Both the position numbers and the translations under genes were made by a program. Below are positions 53,961 to 64,000 of a stretch of 64,000 nucleotides of DNA, one piece after another. The notes under the pieces were generated by a model, which saw only the letters and a program-made list of their open reading frames with translations, did no database searches and was not told the origin of the DNA. Each line of letters opens with the position of its first letter. Position 1 is the stretch's first letter. Source of the stretch: Darksidea phi (Eukaryota > Ascomycota > Dothideomycetes > Pleosporales > Lentitheciaceae); assembly GCA_030770425.1 (NCBI GenBank), contig JASJFT010000198.1, positions 1 to 64,000 of the forward strand. The letters run 5' to 3'.

Positions 53961-54686
53961 GAAGATAAGATAAATTCGTCTTATAGTAAGTTAAGAAAGC
54001 CGGCCTTACCCTTAATAAGATAAAAGATATTTAATAGACTAAGAAGAGTAATATTATCTATAATATTATAAGCGATATTTAGAGTAGTTAGAAAGGTCTT
54101 TAGATCCTCCTACTACCTTAGCTACTAAAGCTCTACCTTCTCTTCGTCTAGCTTAGCTTCTAATACCTAGGATTATACCGCCGATTTCTTATAAAGGACT
54201 ACCCTTTACTTCTCTAAATAATATACTTATATCTAAGCCTCTATTAGCTTATTAAGAAGCTTATTCTAAGCTTTTTAAGTCTTCTCTAATTACTATTAAA
54301 GTTTTTCTTTCGTACGGTCGACGGATCTTACTAATAGCGATAAGTCCTAATATACGAGTTTTACTACTTAGTATAAATAAACCTTCTAATAGTAAGATAC
54401 TAGATATATAATAAGAATCTTATATATTAGTATAAATATACGTCTTATAGTACCTACTATCTTTAAATAAAGTAATATATAATATTTCTAACTAAGAATA
54501 ATAACTATAAGGAAATATTTTAGAGCTATAATAAAGAATCTTATTAGTAAGTATAATACGTTCTCGAGTTTTACGTAATACTATAATAAATAATAATAAC
54601 CTCTTAAGATAGGGCCCTAATACTAATATAGCTAAATACTAGATCTAGGATAACCTTCGAGTTAAAGGTTTAGAAAGGGGAGATAG
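53961..54686 (+). other. Family A copy 3, 3' region and polypurine tract
   Basis: The frame continues a little past the chromodomain. The rest is C/T-rich and without recognisable motifs, collinear with copies 1 and 2. It ends in agaaaggggagatag (54672-54686) beside the 3' LTR, a good polypurine tract. Confidence 0.7.
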
Positions 54687-55128
54687 TATTATAAACTAAA
54701 TATATACTATAGACTACTAATAAATAAAGTTATTAGAAATTAAGCTAACTACTAGTTTTAATAAAGAATACGACGCGGATCTTATAATTAGAAAATAGGA
54801 AGTTATATAATAGATCTATACCTTAATAAGAATAGATCTAAGGGGTTATATAATAGCTTAGTAGATCTATTAAGATAGAGCTATAGAGCTATAGCTTAGT
54901 AAATCTATAAGTATAGAGCTATAGATTTAAGGGAACTAAATTAATATATAATAATTACGAATCTCCTAGATAGTCTTCCTTCTCTATAGTTAATTTTAAA
55001 TCTAGATTAATTCTTATCTATTAACGTAATTAAACTATTATCTACTTATTTTTACTTCTTCTTTTCTACCTTAAGTATAAACCCTAAACGAGGCTAAATA
55101 ACCTATTAGGTCCGGACCCCGTTTAATA
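54687..55128 (+). repeat. 3' LTR of family A copy 3 (A1 type)
   Basis: 442 bases, equal in length to the 5' LTR; visible differences are RIP-type transitions. It is followed by TSD gatta. Confidence 0.92.
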
Positions 55129-58100
55129 GATTAGTCCCTCGAGTCTTCTTTTATTTATTATTTTAGCTATTATAAGATTCCTATATATTATCTATATACT
55201 AAGTTCTTTATATAACTCTTATATTAAATAGACCTTCTCTTCTATCCTAGTAGATATACTTTTAATATTCTTTAGATCTCTATAAGTTATTAGCTCGTAT
55301 TTATAGTTTATATAGTATAGTAAGTATTTAGTTATTATAGATTTCTTACTATTATATACTAATTATACTATTAATAATAATTTAATCTAGTTATTCTATA
55401 ACTTATTAATATAGAACCTAAGATACTCCTCTAGAGTCTAGTTTATTCGTTTTATCTAACTATCTATCTATAAATAGAAGCTAGTTAATAACTTTCTTTT
55501 AATTTCTAATTTTATAAGTAGTATACTCTAAAACTTTAAAGTAAATAGTTTATTCCTATTTATAAGGATCTATTTTAGTAATCTATAGTTAGTAATAAGT
55601 ATTCTTTTAACCTTATAAGCTATATTTTCTACTATAATTATTTTATTTATTAGGATAAAGTATACTACTTTAGTTAATTAGTCTATAATTACTATAATTA
55701 TATCGTATAATCTTCCTAATTCTAGTTTTAATAATAGTAGTAGCTTTATTATAAAGTTTATTATAATATAAGTCTATAGCTATATAGATAGTACTAGTAG
55801 TTAGAGTAATCTATAGGACTTATATCTCTTAGATTTATTCTTAGAATATTCTAAATAGTTATCTATTACTTTCTAAACTTTCTTTCTTATATTAATAAGT
55901 AGGTATTCTCTATCTATATATCTAACTATTTTATTAATTTCTAGATATTCTAGTATCTTACTCTTATAGATTTCCCGTATTAAGTTTTCTTTAAGACTTA
56001 ATAGTATATAAGATCTTATCTCTAAGTTATTTATTAGAGTAGAGTATTCTTTCTTATTAAAGTATATATTATCTTTCTCTAGTATTTTATTAATATTCCT
56101 AATAGTTTCTCGGACCTTATTTTTCTATTTTTTCTTAATATCTACTACTACTATAATCTTAGCTAGTCTCGTATAGTTATATATAAGAGTTCTATTAGAT
56201 TCTCTTTATAGAACTAGTTTATATATAATAGATTTATCGGTACCTTAAAGGTCTAATCTTCTACTAAGAGTATCTACTACTCTATTTAGTATTTCTAGTT
56301 AATAACTTATCTTAAAGTCGTAATCTACTAGTAATTCTAACTATTAAAATTATTATTAATTAAGTTTCTTCGTAGTTATAAAACTTATAAGATTCTAGTA
56401 GTCTATAATAATCTTAATCTTATACTTAACTTCTATAAGCTATAGTCTCTATTATTCGAATACTAATATAATAATACTAAGTTCCTTATTATAAATATTA
56501 TAGTTTACTTCTTCTTTACTAAACTTATATAAGTAATAGAATACTAGTCTTTATTTTCTATCCTTCCTCTACTAGATAAGTATTACTCTTAGTATATAAT
56601 CCGATACGTCTATCTCTACTCTAAGAGATCTTATTAGATTATATATCTATAGTATAGGTACTAATATAAATAGGATTTTAAGCTTATTAAAAGCTTTCTA
56701 TTATTCTTAATTCTATTAAAACCTCTTTTTCTTCTTAGTTACCTTCGTAAGTAGAGATATAGTCTTTAAGTAGTTCTTAATAAACTTTTAATAAAAGTTA
56801 GTAAATTCTAAAAAGAATTATATATTCTTAACTAATATTAGAATTAGCTATTCTCTTATAGTCTATACTTTCTTAGGGTCTATAAATACTCCTTCTTACG
56901 AAATAATAAAATCTAGGTATTCGGTCTCTATCTTATAGAATTTATATTTATCTAGGTAAAATAGTAACTTATTTTATTATAGCTTTTATAGTACTTTCTT
57001 TATATATTCTTTATATTCTTCTAGTATTCCTTTACTATATATAAGAATATCGTCTAGATATACTATATAGAATACGTCTAAGTATTTATTTAATATCCTA
57101 TTAATAACCAACTAAAATATTATTAGTATATTTATTAGTTTAAATAGTATAACTCTATATTTATAGAGTTTATATTAGGTCTTAAATACTATATACTTCT
57201 TATATCCTTTTACTATTCGAATCTAGTAGAATCTCTCTTAGATATTAAATTTTATAATCTACTTAACTCCTTAGAACTAGTCTATAAGTTCTCTAATTAA
57301 TAATAGTAGATATTAGTTTTTCTTTATAATATTATTTAAGTATTTATAGTCTATATAAAGTTATAACTTTCTATTCTTCTTTAAGATAAATAGAACTAGT
57401 AATACTATAAAGCTTTAACTTTCTCTAATATATCCTCTTTCTAAGTTCTTTATTAAGTACTCTTTTAATTCTTCTTATTAATCTACTATTAATAAGTATA
57501 TAGGTCTAGACTTAAGCTTTATACTCTATTCTAGATATATCTTATAATCCTATTCCTAGTACTCTAGTAAATCTATATCCGAATATTCTTTAAATAGTTC
57601 TTAGAATTTCTTATAGTCTTAAGGTATTATTAGTTATAGTCCTTTCTATATAGTCGTAACTCTTTATATTATAATAATATTAACTCTTTATAAGTTCTTC
57701 TTATAGATCCTCGTAATCTTATAAGATAAAATTAAGTCTATCCTCTCTTTCTAGGGTATATATTAGATCTCGTAGCTAGATCTATCTAGTCTTCTAATTT
57801 CTACGACTCGAGCTATCTACTCGTAGTCTAGTACTTTATATAGCTTCTAATCTATTTATAGATTATATATTACTAATTAGTTATAACTAATAATTATATT
57901 AGTATCTCTAATTTTTATAATATTAAATCTATAATAATCTCTAATATTTTCTATCTTTAAGATTACTTTTTATATTTTAAGGTAAATTATACCTTCTTTA
58001 TATTCTATAGATAATCTATCTCCGAGGTCTACTTATATAGATTTTTCTTTAATTTAATAGAGAATTCTATATTTCTCTATTAATCTTAATAATAGAAGTA

Positions 58101-58130
58101 TAAACTTAACTCTACTATTTATAATAGCTT
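55129..58130 (-). pseudogene. Minus-strand B2 pol remnant (PR to integrase)
   Basis: Read on the minus strand. The decayed protease box lies at about 58117-58090. The RT box YLDD is intact at 57060-57049. RNaseH then integrase run down to 55134, where A copy 3 interrupts; pol resumes at 48120. The first five bases, gatta, are the TSD of A copy 3. Relative to the plus-strand B2 copies this one shows a few small indels (positions drift by 1 to 5 bases). TAA/TAG codons interrupt it throughout. Confidence 0.86.
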
Positions 58131-60420
58131 AGACTTTCTATCCGTAAATCCGCGTATCTATCTCTAATCTAGTTAGTTATTAGATACTCTCTTATATAAT
58201 TTATAAAGTTATCTTTTAGATACTTTTATTAGTATAACTCTAGTATAACTAATAATAATCTAGTTTTTTAGTTTATTATTATAGAGGTCCTATTCTTTAG
58301 AAGTACCCTTTAATTCTTAGATTTTTTCTTATTATTAGAGGGGCGACTCGTCTAACTATTCTAACTTTAAATCTTCTTTCTTTTTAATCCTACGAGGTAT
58401 TTTCTAGTTTAGTATCTATTATAATTCTATTTTTAGATTCTTGTCTAGGAATAGTATATTCTAATTAACGGGCCTTATATTTATCTTATTATTCTAGATG
58501 TTATAGTATCCCTATTATATACCTAGAACCCTTAACTATCTACTAACCTCTAGGTTCTTAGAACTATCTCTATTCTATATTAGATAGTCGTATTACTCGT
58601 ACTATTCTATAAGATATTTCTTCCTCTTAAGATTCTAGTAGAAGATATCTTCTTCTCTTCTAGTTATAAGCTCTTTTTATACTAGATATAAAATATATAC
58701 TCTTTCGTAATATATCTAGTATAAGACTTTATAGCTAGGTTCCTCGTATATAATCCTATAGTTAATATCTCTCTTATAGTTCTTAGTATTTATTCTAGTT
58801 AATCTACGTAGCTATCGCCCTATAGTATACTTTATTAGAAAGTACCTTTTATATTTATTATTATAGTAGTCGTTCTATCCTAGCTATTCTTAATTCTTAT
58901 ATTCTTTAGTCTAGTTATTATAATTATAGAGATAGTATCCTACTATTAGGTATTCTTTATTCTAAAGATATATATATAGATAATCCCTAAAAAGTATTAT
59001 AACCTTCTCTTTTTATTATATATAATACTTATATTCCCCTACGTATTATATAAATAATAGGTTCTTATAATCTAAACTATCTCGATTCTATATTATCCTA
59101 TAGCCTTCTAGTTCTTAGAGCTTTAAGATCTAGTCTATTATCTACTAGCCTTAATTACTAGTAATATATACTAGCTCTACTTCTCTAGTATAGTATTTTA
59201 TAATATATTAACTAGTTTTATATATTTAATATTTATTATATACTAGTCGTTAGAAAATATCTTCTACGACTACTTCTCTTAGCTTTAAGAGTATTAATTC
59301 TCCTATTTCGAGCTTTAGGTCTTCTTATTATCGAGAAACTTCCTCAACCTTATTCTACCTACTAGTATTATACTATATTTCGGGTATTAAGTTAGACTTA
59401 GTTTCTTTTTTCTTATTATACCTAATTATATTTATATATCTAGCGCCGTTCTAACTCTCTATACTTTTCTTCTCCTCGCCGTATTCTTTAATAAAGTATC
59501 TCTTTATACTATAGTATAGATATATCTTTTTATCTTAATATTATCTTATCTCGTCTATTAGGACTTTCTATAACTTCTTACCTTATTTATATTTTTTATT
59601 CTTTAGATATTTCTTTTCCTAGACTATACTAATATCTATCTTATTATAACCCTTATAAAACCTATACTTTTAAGCTACTTACTCTTTTCTATAGACTCTT
59701 ACTAGTTCTATAGTATCTTATTTCTTAAGTACTTATTTATATAGTCGATTATTAATATAGATTACTATCTTAATTAATTCTACTAGATCGTCTAATTTTT
59801 TAAATTAGATTAACTCGTTCTTAATTAGCTTCTTAAGTCTATTATAGTATATAACTATAAGAGATATATCGTCCTACTTAATCTTATACTATAGCTATTT
59901 AAATTTAGTAGTATATATACTTACTAATTTAGTCTACCTTAGTCTTTAGATCTAGTATTTAGTTTACTAGATCTTATTAATATTTCTAAAGACTATATAT
60001 ATTTATTCCTTAAATAAATCCTAATCTTTAAATACTACTTTTATTTCGTCGTATTACTTTAATAAGAAGTCCTTATTAACTATATAATTATCGATTAGAG
60101 GCTATATTTATATAGCTACTTTACCTATTATATATATACTTATAGTAAGAATCTTATTCTAGTTACTAATAAACGTAGTAGAGTTAAACTAGTAGTATAG
60201 GTCTAATTATATAAGAAACGGCCTTAAGCCTTCCTTTCTACTATTATATTTCTCTAGTATTAGGATTTTTAACTTCGTCCTAAGTCCTACTCGTACCTAT
60301 TATAGTAATCTTTATAGTAATATTATAGCTTACTATAACTTAACTATCTAGACTACTTATTACTAGATTAGGGCTACTAGGTTTATAGCTAGAGCCCTAG
60401 TTACGCTCTCTCTAGAGGTA
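58125..60420 (-). pseudogene. Minus-strand B2 gag remnant
   Basis: The zinc knuckle on the minus strand, 59522-59481, shows the C-x2-C-x4-H-x4-C spacing with Tyr codons. The capsid region lies to its right, toward the 5' LTR, and the long extension to its left. Composition and stops are as in other B2 copies. Confidence 0.83.
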
Positions 60421-60478
60421 TTATATAAGCTAGATAGAGTTATTATATCGATATAACCTTAATTTAGAATAGTTAATA

Positions 60479-60913
60479 TATTAAGTATTATATATACCTT
60501 TATATAGAATCTAGGTTAAAGCCGATAGAATATTTATTATACTATTAGTTTCTAATAGATTAAGATTAAGTTAACGAATTCTATTACTAGAATAACTACT
60601 TAGAAAAAGATCTAATCTTATTCGTAAGTATTAGGTAAAGAACTAAAGATTAATTATAAGGAATTAAAATAAAAAGTCTAAGAGATTTCTTACTCTCTTA
60701 TACCCGTCCTTATTCCCTAAGGTAGTAGTAGTAGTAGTAGAAGTAGTAACTTCTACGACTTCTATAACTTCTATAATAGTTATAGAAATAATTATCTTAA
60801 TAACTTCTATAACTTCTAAGTTATATAATATTAGATTACTAACTAAGCGTAGCTTAGCTATTATAGCTATATTAGAGCTTACCCCGTACCTCTCTAATCC
60901 TAGAGTTATAATA
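60479..60913 (-). repeat. 5' LTR of minus-strand B2
   Basis: 435 bases, the reverse complement of the B2 LTR, with the agaagt/acttct palindromic run at about 60720-60830. It is followed by TSD ctaaa at 60914-60918. Confidence 0.92.
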
Positions 60914-60918
60914 CTAAA
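60914..60918. repeat. TSD of minus-strand B2, right copy (ctaaa)
   Basis: Identical to 24791-24795. Copia gag resumes after it. Confidence 0.9.
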
Positions 60919-62119
60919 GAATAGTATAAGAAGTAGTACTTTTTATATACTAAGGTAAAAATATATAAGCTAAAAGATATAGAAGGGTAGCTTATTATTT
61001 AAGATTTTCTAGATACTATTACTCTAAAGCTTATATTAGAATAGGCCTAATTAATATACTAGTAAGTTATATAGAATAGTATACTTAGTATAAAGTAGCT
61101 TACTCTAGACAAGATTAGGAAAATATTTATTATAATAATTTAAAAGTACTTCCTAAAAGCTTTTAATAGTAACCCTAGAATATTTATAATACTAGGGAGA
61201 CGTCTAGATTAGCCTTTAGATTAGTATCTAGATTAATATCTAGTAGATAAAACTAGGATCTACCTATATAAAGAGTTTAGAAAGAATAAATATAAAATAT
61301 ATAAGTAAAGTATAGATAAATATAAAAGATTTAAGATAGTAGTAATTAAGAAAGAAATACTAATTAATCTAGATAAGTATTAGAAGATCCTAGAACGTCT
61401 TAACTTAGATAAATTTACGAAAATAAGAAAATACTTAGTATCTAAGGGCTAGAAGCTCCTAAGTATAGTAAATTAGATAGATAGAGTATATACCTTAGCT
61501 TATCTAGGAGAAATATAAGCTATAATAATTAATCTAAAGCTTCTTAATAAGTCTATAAAGATCTATATAATAATAGATTTTAATACTTATCTCCTTTCTA
61601 AAAGTACTATACTTAATAATAGAACTACTTTATATTTAGTAAATATATAAAAGCTACTTATACTAAGATTATTTAAGAAAGTTTAAGGGATATAATATAT
61701 AGAGATAGGAACCTAGACCTTTCTAATTACGGGAATAGATACTTAACTAATTAAAAATATACTTAATAGAGCTTAAGAAAAAAATATAGAGAATCTAATA
61801 TTATAAAATATTATAGTTATTAAAGATTTTTATCTTAATATCGTCTCGGAAGCTTATTTAAGAGAGAAAGAAGTTTAGTATCTTAGACTAGATTACTTCT
61901 TATATATAGAATTAATAGATAAGAATATTATACTTATAATACTTTTATATAAGTATAACTTATAAGGAATTAAGGAATTCCTAAGAAGTAACCTTTAATA
62001 GGTTATTTCCTATTTAGGTTTAGCCTATATTACTAAGCTATTATTATAGCTAGATTCTATAGGTTATTCTAAGTAGAATGGTATATAGCTCATTTAAATT
62101 GGACTAATATTGAGCTAGA
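60919..62119 (+). pseudogene. Copia gag (3' part), protease region and start of GAG-pre-integrase
   Basis: The late gag frame runs to about 61500. Around 61560-61960 the frame shows the pattern of a Copia protease and its downstream segment, ending in an N-I-V-S-x-x-Y-L stretch typical after the active site. At 62073-62119 (frame 0 mod 3) V-E-W-Y-I-A-H-L-N-W matches the W-H-x-R-L-x-H-L core of the GAG-pre-integrase domain, less altered than its surroundings. The catalytic D-S-G box itself is not clear. Stops are of RIP type. It is broken at 62119/62120 by an LTR-like block. Confidence 0.65.
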
Positions 62120-62625
62120 TATTGGAGGATAAAGTTATTAGTAATCAGGTTAATTCTAGAACCTTCTAGTAACTACTAGATTGGCTAGTATTACTAATAA
62201 GTATTAGAAATACTTAATTTCTAATACTTATATAATACTTACTAAGCTATTCTAGAATATTCTATTACTAATTAAGATTAGTAATAGATTTCTTAGCTAG
62301 AAGTATATAAGGAGGATAATCTACGTCGGATAGTTAGCTCTATAACCTAATAACTTAATTATTAAATAAGTTAATATATTATTATATTATCTTATTATCT
62401 TTTTACCTTATTTAGTTATACTTCCGCCCTCCTAAATACTATTTATAGTATTCTATTAGGTTCTACTATAAATAGGAAGAAAGCTAAGCTTAATAAGCGC
62501 CCCCTACTTATATAAGCTACCCCTTTCTTTATATAACTTAATATTTATTAAATATAAGTCTATCTTTATTTATACTATATCTTCGATTAATATAGTAAAC
62601 TTATACTAATCTTAGTAACTATACT
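62120..62625. mobile_element. LTR-like insertion (probable solo LTR) in the Copia pol
   Basis: A block that starts tattggagg (TGTTGGAGG before RIP, a usual Copia LTR start) and interrupts the Copia reading frame. Candidate target duplicates ctaga flank it (62115-62119 and 62626-62630). TATA-like boxes lie at 62304-62310 and 62509-62515. The right boundary is uncertain, because the block does not end in the expected CA/TA. Removing it together with one duplicate deletes 511 bases, one off a multiple of three. It may therefore be a solo LTR with a small later indel, or have another end point. Confidence 0.5.
62198..62230. repeat. Perfect hairpin, 14-bp stem
   Basis: The arms taagtattagaaat (62198-62211) and its complement (62217-62230) flank a 5-base loop. 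A second hairpin with a 12-bp stem follows at 62261-62288, and an 11-bp inverted pair lies at 62135-62145 and 62190-62200. All are inside the LTR-like block. Confidence 0.75.
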
Positions 62626-62630
62626 CTAGA

Positions 62631-64000
62631 TAAAGTATAGAGAATTTATAGTATATAAGAGTAGAGTACCTAGAATTATAAGTATTATAAATACTTATAT
62701 AGTATATATAAAATATATAAATTAAAGGAACTAAATACTTATAATATAAGTACTATACGACTATATATACTATATAGGTAATCTCTTAATACTCTAAAAA
62801 GTACTCTTTTTACCTATTCTAAAGAATTATATAGAATCTCTTTAATATACTACTAGAGTAATTAGAGAAATACTAGATAATTATTCTAAAATATAATTAT
62901 AGCGAGAAGATCTTCGTAGATATATTAATTAGAAAGATACTACTAGAGATTTTATATATTTTATAGATATTTAAGAGCTTAGTATATACGTAATATAAGC
63001 TTAGAATAGTTAAGCTATAGTAGAATAATAATATTACGATACTTCTATAGAAAGAAAAATCCTAATATAAGCTCTAGGTAGAGTAGTAGAGTATATAGAT
63101 TAAGTCCTCTTCTACCTATATATATAAGTTTAACGATAGTATAGAATATATTAGCTAAGAAATAATTACTAAATTAATAAAAATAAGAAGTAGTATAAGG
63201 CTTTCTAAAAAGCTCTAGCTAGAAATTATATATATAGTAGTATAGCTATATAATATAAGCCTCTTCTATATTTATAAGCTATACTCCTCGAATAAAATAC
63301 TAGATACCTAGTTCTATTAGTACTTTCGTTACTACGAGCTAGTATATATAAAAAATATAATAAAAGATTTATATCTAGATTAAAGTAATATATATATATA
63401 TAAATACTATACTTATCTACTTAATTAAGAATATATAGTAGAATATAATAAGAGAAGCTTTAAGATTACTCTATAGGGTTATATCAAATATTTAATAGGC
63501 TATAGAACCTCTAATATCTATAGAATATAGGTTTTAATACTTAATTAGATAATTACTACGAGAAATATAATATTTAATAAGATATTCTTCTATAAAGATA
63601 GAAAGATAAATATAATTCTCTAGAAAGAAGTAGTTAGGATTATTTATATTCTTAATAAGTATAGTAAGTACTAAGATATAGGAAAGGTTATAAAGCTACC
63701 TATTATATAGTTAAAAGAGTAATTAAGTACTATAACGACTTAATAGCTAACTAAAAAGTAACTTAGGAGTACTAAACCTTAAGACCTAGCTTAGGTAAAT
63801 AGCTAGCTATCTAATTAGAAAACGAGAACCCTAGTAACTATATAGATAATAAGTATAACTAGTAGATTACTAAGAATATATATAGTATATAAGAAGTATA
63901 TAGGACTTATATCCCCTAAGCTAAGCCTAGAGCTAAAGTTACTATCTAGTATCTAGGAAAGTTAAGGTCTTTTAGATAATCTTTATATTCCCTATATAAG
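62631..64000 (+). pseudogene. Copia integrase remnant (continues past window)
   Basis: Frame 0 mod 3. A C-x2-C-like stretch from the GAG-pre-integrase lies near 62664. The integrase core lies at about 62760-63300, with recognisable helix pattern but decayed catalytic residues. From 63453 the motif G-Y-I-x-Y-L-x-G-Y-R-T-S-N-I-Y-R-I and, downstream, I-I-T-T-R-N-I-I-F-N (to about 63600) give the diagnostic Copia integrase C-terminal signature. The remainder to 64000 is the usual poorly conserved linker before RT. Stops are all TAA/TAG of RIP type. RT, RNaseH and the 3' LTR are off the window. Confidence 0.8.

Larger units (their letters stand above)
48126..55128 (+). mobile_element. Complete Gypsy chromovirus family A, copy 3
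   Basis: Two 442-bp LTRs (48126-48567 and 54687-55128) flank a 6119-bp interior, with perfect TSD gatta. It is inserted in the pol of the minus-strand B2, opposite in orientation. It retains more CG and CC than copies 1 and 2, in line with its innermost, youngest place in the nest. It is the reference copy for family A in this window. Confidence 0.94.
24796..60913 (-). mobile_element. Minus-strand Gypsy B2 element carrying three nested insertions
   Basis: 3' LTR at 24796-25230. Interior pieces are 25231-25304, 39643-39927, 47317-48125 and 55134-60478, and the 5' LTR is at 60479-60913, all on the minus strand. TSD ctaaa flanks both ends. Removing the inserted units (25305-39637, 39928-47311 and 48126-55128, each with one duplicated 5-mer) leaves 7383 bp, against 7384 bp for the complete plus-strand B2 copy at 39928. 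The interior pieces join in the correct order and orientation. Confidence 0.93.
23954..64000 (+). mobile_element. Ty1/Copia element (interrupted, 3' end off window)
   Basis: Plus-strand Copia element starting at tatcgtaata inside the 3' LTR of A copy 2. Its visible parts are 23954-24795 and 60914-64000; everything between is a minus-strand B2 element with TSD ctaaa at both joints. Readable domains in order are gag (about 24440-24795 and 60919-61500), protease region (61560-61960), GAG-pre-integrase (62040-62119 and after 62626) and integrase (to about 63640). A further LTR-like block interrupts it at 62120-62625. Confidence 0.78.

Noticed and set aside
62421..62434. cttccgccctcct as a minus-strand polypurine tract with a minus-strand element to the right
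   Set aside because: The sequence to the right reads as Copia integrase on the plus strand, continuous with the plus-strand part before 62120, so a minus-strand element body there is not supported.
1..64000. Mitochondrial or bacterial/plasmid origin because of low GC
   Set aside because: The AT bias is confined to CpA-to-TpA type change, and the content is nested fungal-type LTR elements with TSDs; no mitochondrial genes, bacterial operons or tRNAs are visible.

Overview
The window is a block of nested long-terminal-repeat (LTR) retrotransposons from a filamentous ascomycete (Pezizomycotina-type) genome, destroyed by repeat-induced point mutation (RIP). The sign is dinucleotide content: CpA and TpG are almost absent across 64 kb while TpA is everywhere. 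As a result there are practically no ATG codons on either strand, no TGA stops to speak of, and every former reading frame is filled with TAA/TAG where CAA, CAG, CGA or TGG once stood. I found no functional protein gene, tRNA or rRNA. The sequence cannot name the species; the combination of Ty3/Gypsy chromoviruses, a Ty1/Copia element and saturating CpA-to-TpA mutation fits AT-rich heterochromatin such as a centromere or AT-isochore.

Two Gypsy chromovirus families and one Copia element account for most of the window. Family A (LTR about 442-467 bp, interior about 6.1 kb, one gag-PR-RT-RNaseH-IN-chromodomain frame) has copies at 75-6967 (5' end off the window), 9862-23953 (3' end off the window) and 48126-55128 (complete). 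Family B (LTR 435-438 bp, interior about 6.5 kb, long gag frame followed by pol in the -1 frame, chromodomain) has subfamily B1 at 15917-23284 plus an un-mutated B1 LTR end at 1-74. Subfamily B2 comprises a minus-strand element spanning 24796-60913, a plus-strand tandem LTR-interior-LTR-interior-LTR array at 25305-39637, and a plus-strand complete element at 39928-47311.

Nesting order, from target-site duplications (TSDs): an A-type LTR (9570-9861) was hit by A copy 2. A copy 2 was hit by B1 (TSD cgaga) and, in its 3' LTR, by a Copia element that starts near 23954 and runs off the right edge. The Copia was hit by the minus-strand B2 (TSD ctaaa, copies 36 kb apart). That B2 was hit three times: by the tandem B2 array (TSD ccgta/ctata), by another B2 (acggc/acgac) and by A copy 3 (gatta). 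Removing the three inner insertions leaves 7383 bp for the minus-strand B2, against 7384 bp for the complete plus-strand copy, which strongly supports the reconstruction. The Copia element also carries an LTR-like insertion near 62120-62625 inside its GAG-pre-integrase region.

Other contents are a 962-bp T-tract-bearing insertion in A copy 1 (4340-5301, 12-bp TSD), an unassigned 2.6-kb stretch (6968-9569), and the 74-bp un-RIPed LTR end at the left edge. That LTR end marks an abrupt boundary between intact and saturated sequence. I do not see a new functional system. The value of the window is as a dated, five-level insertion record with direct evidence of how RIP rewrote catalytic motifs.
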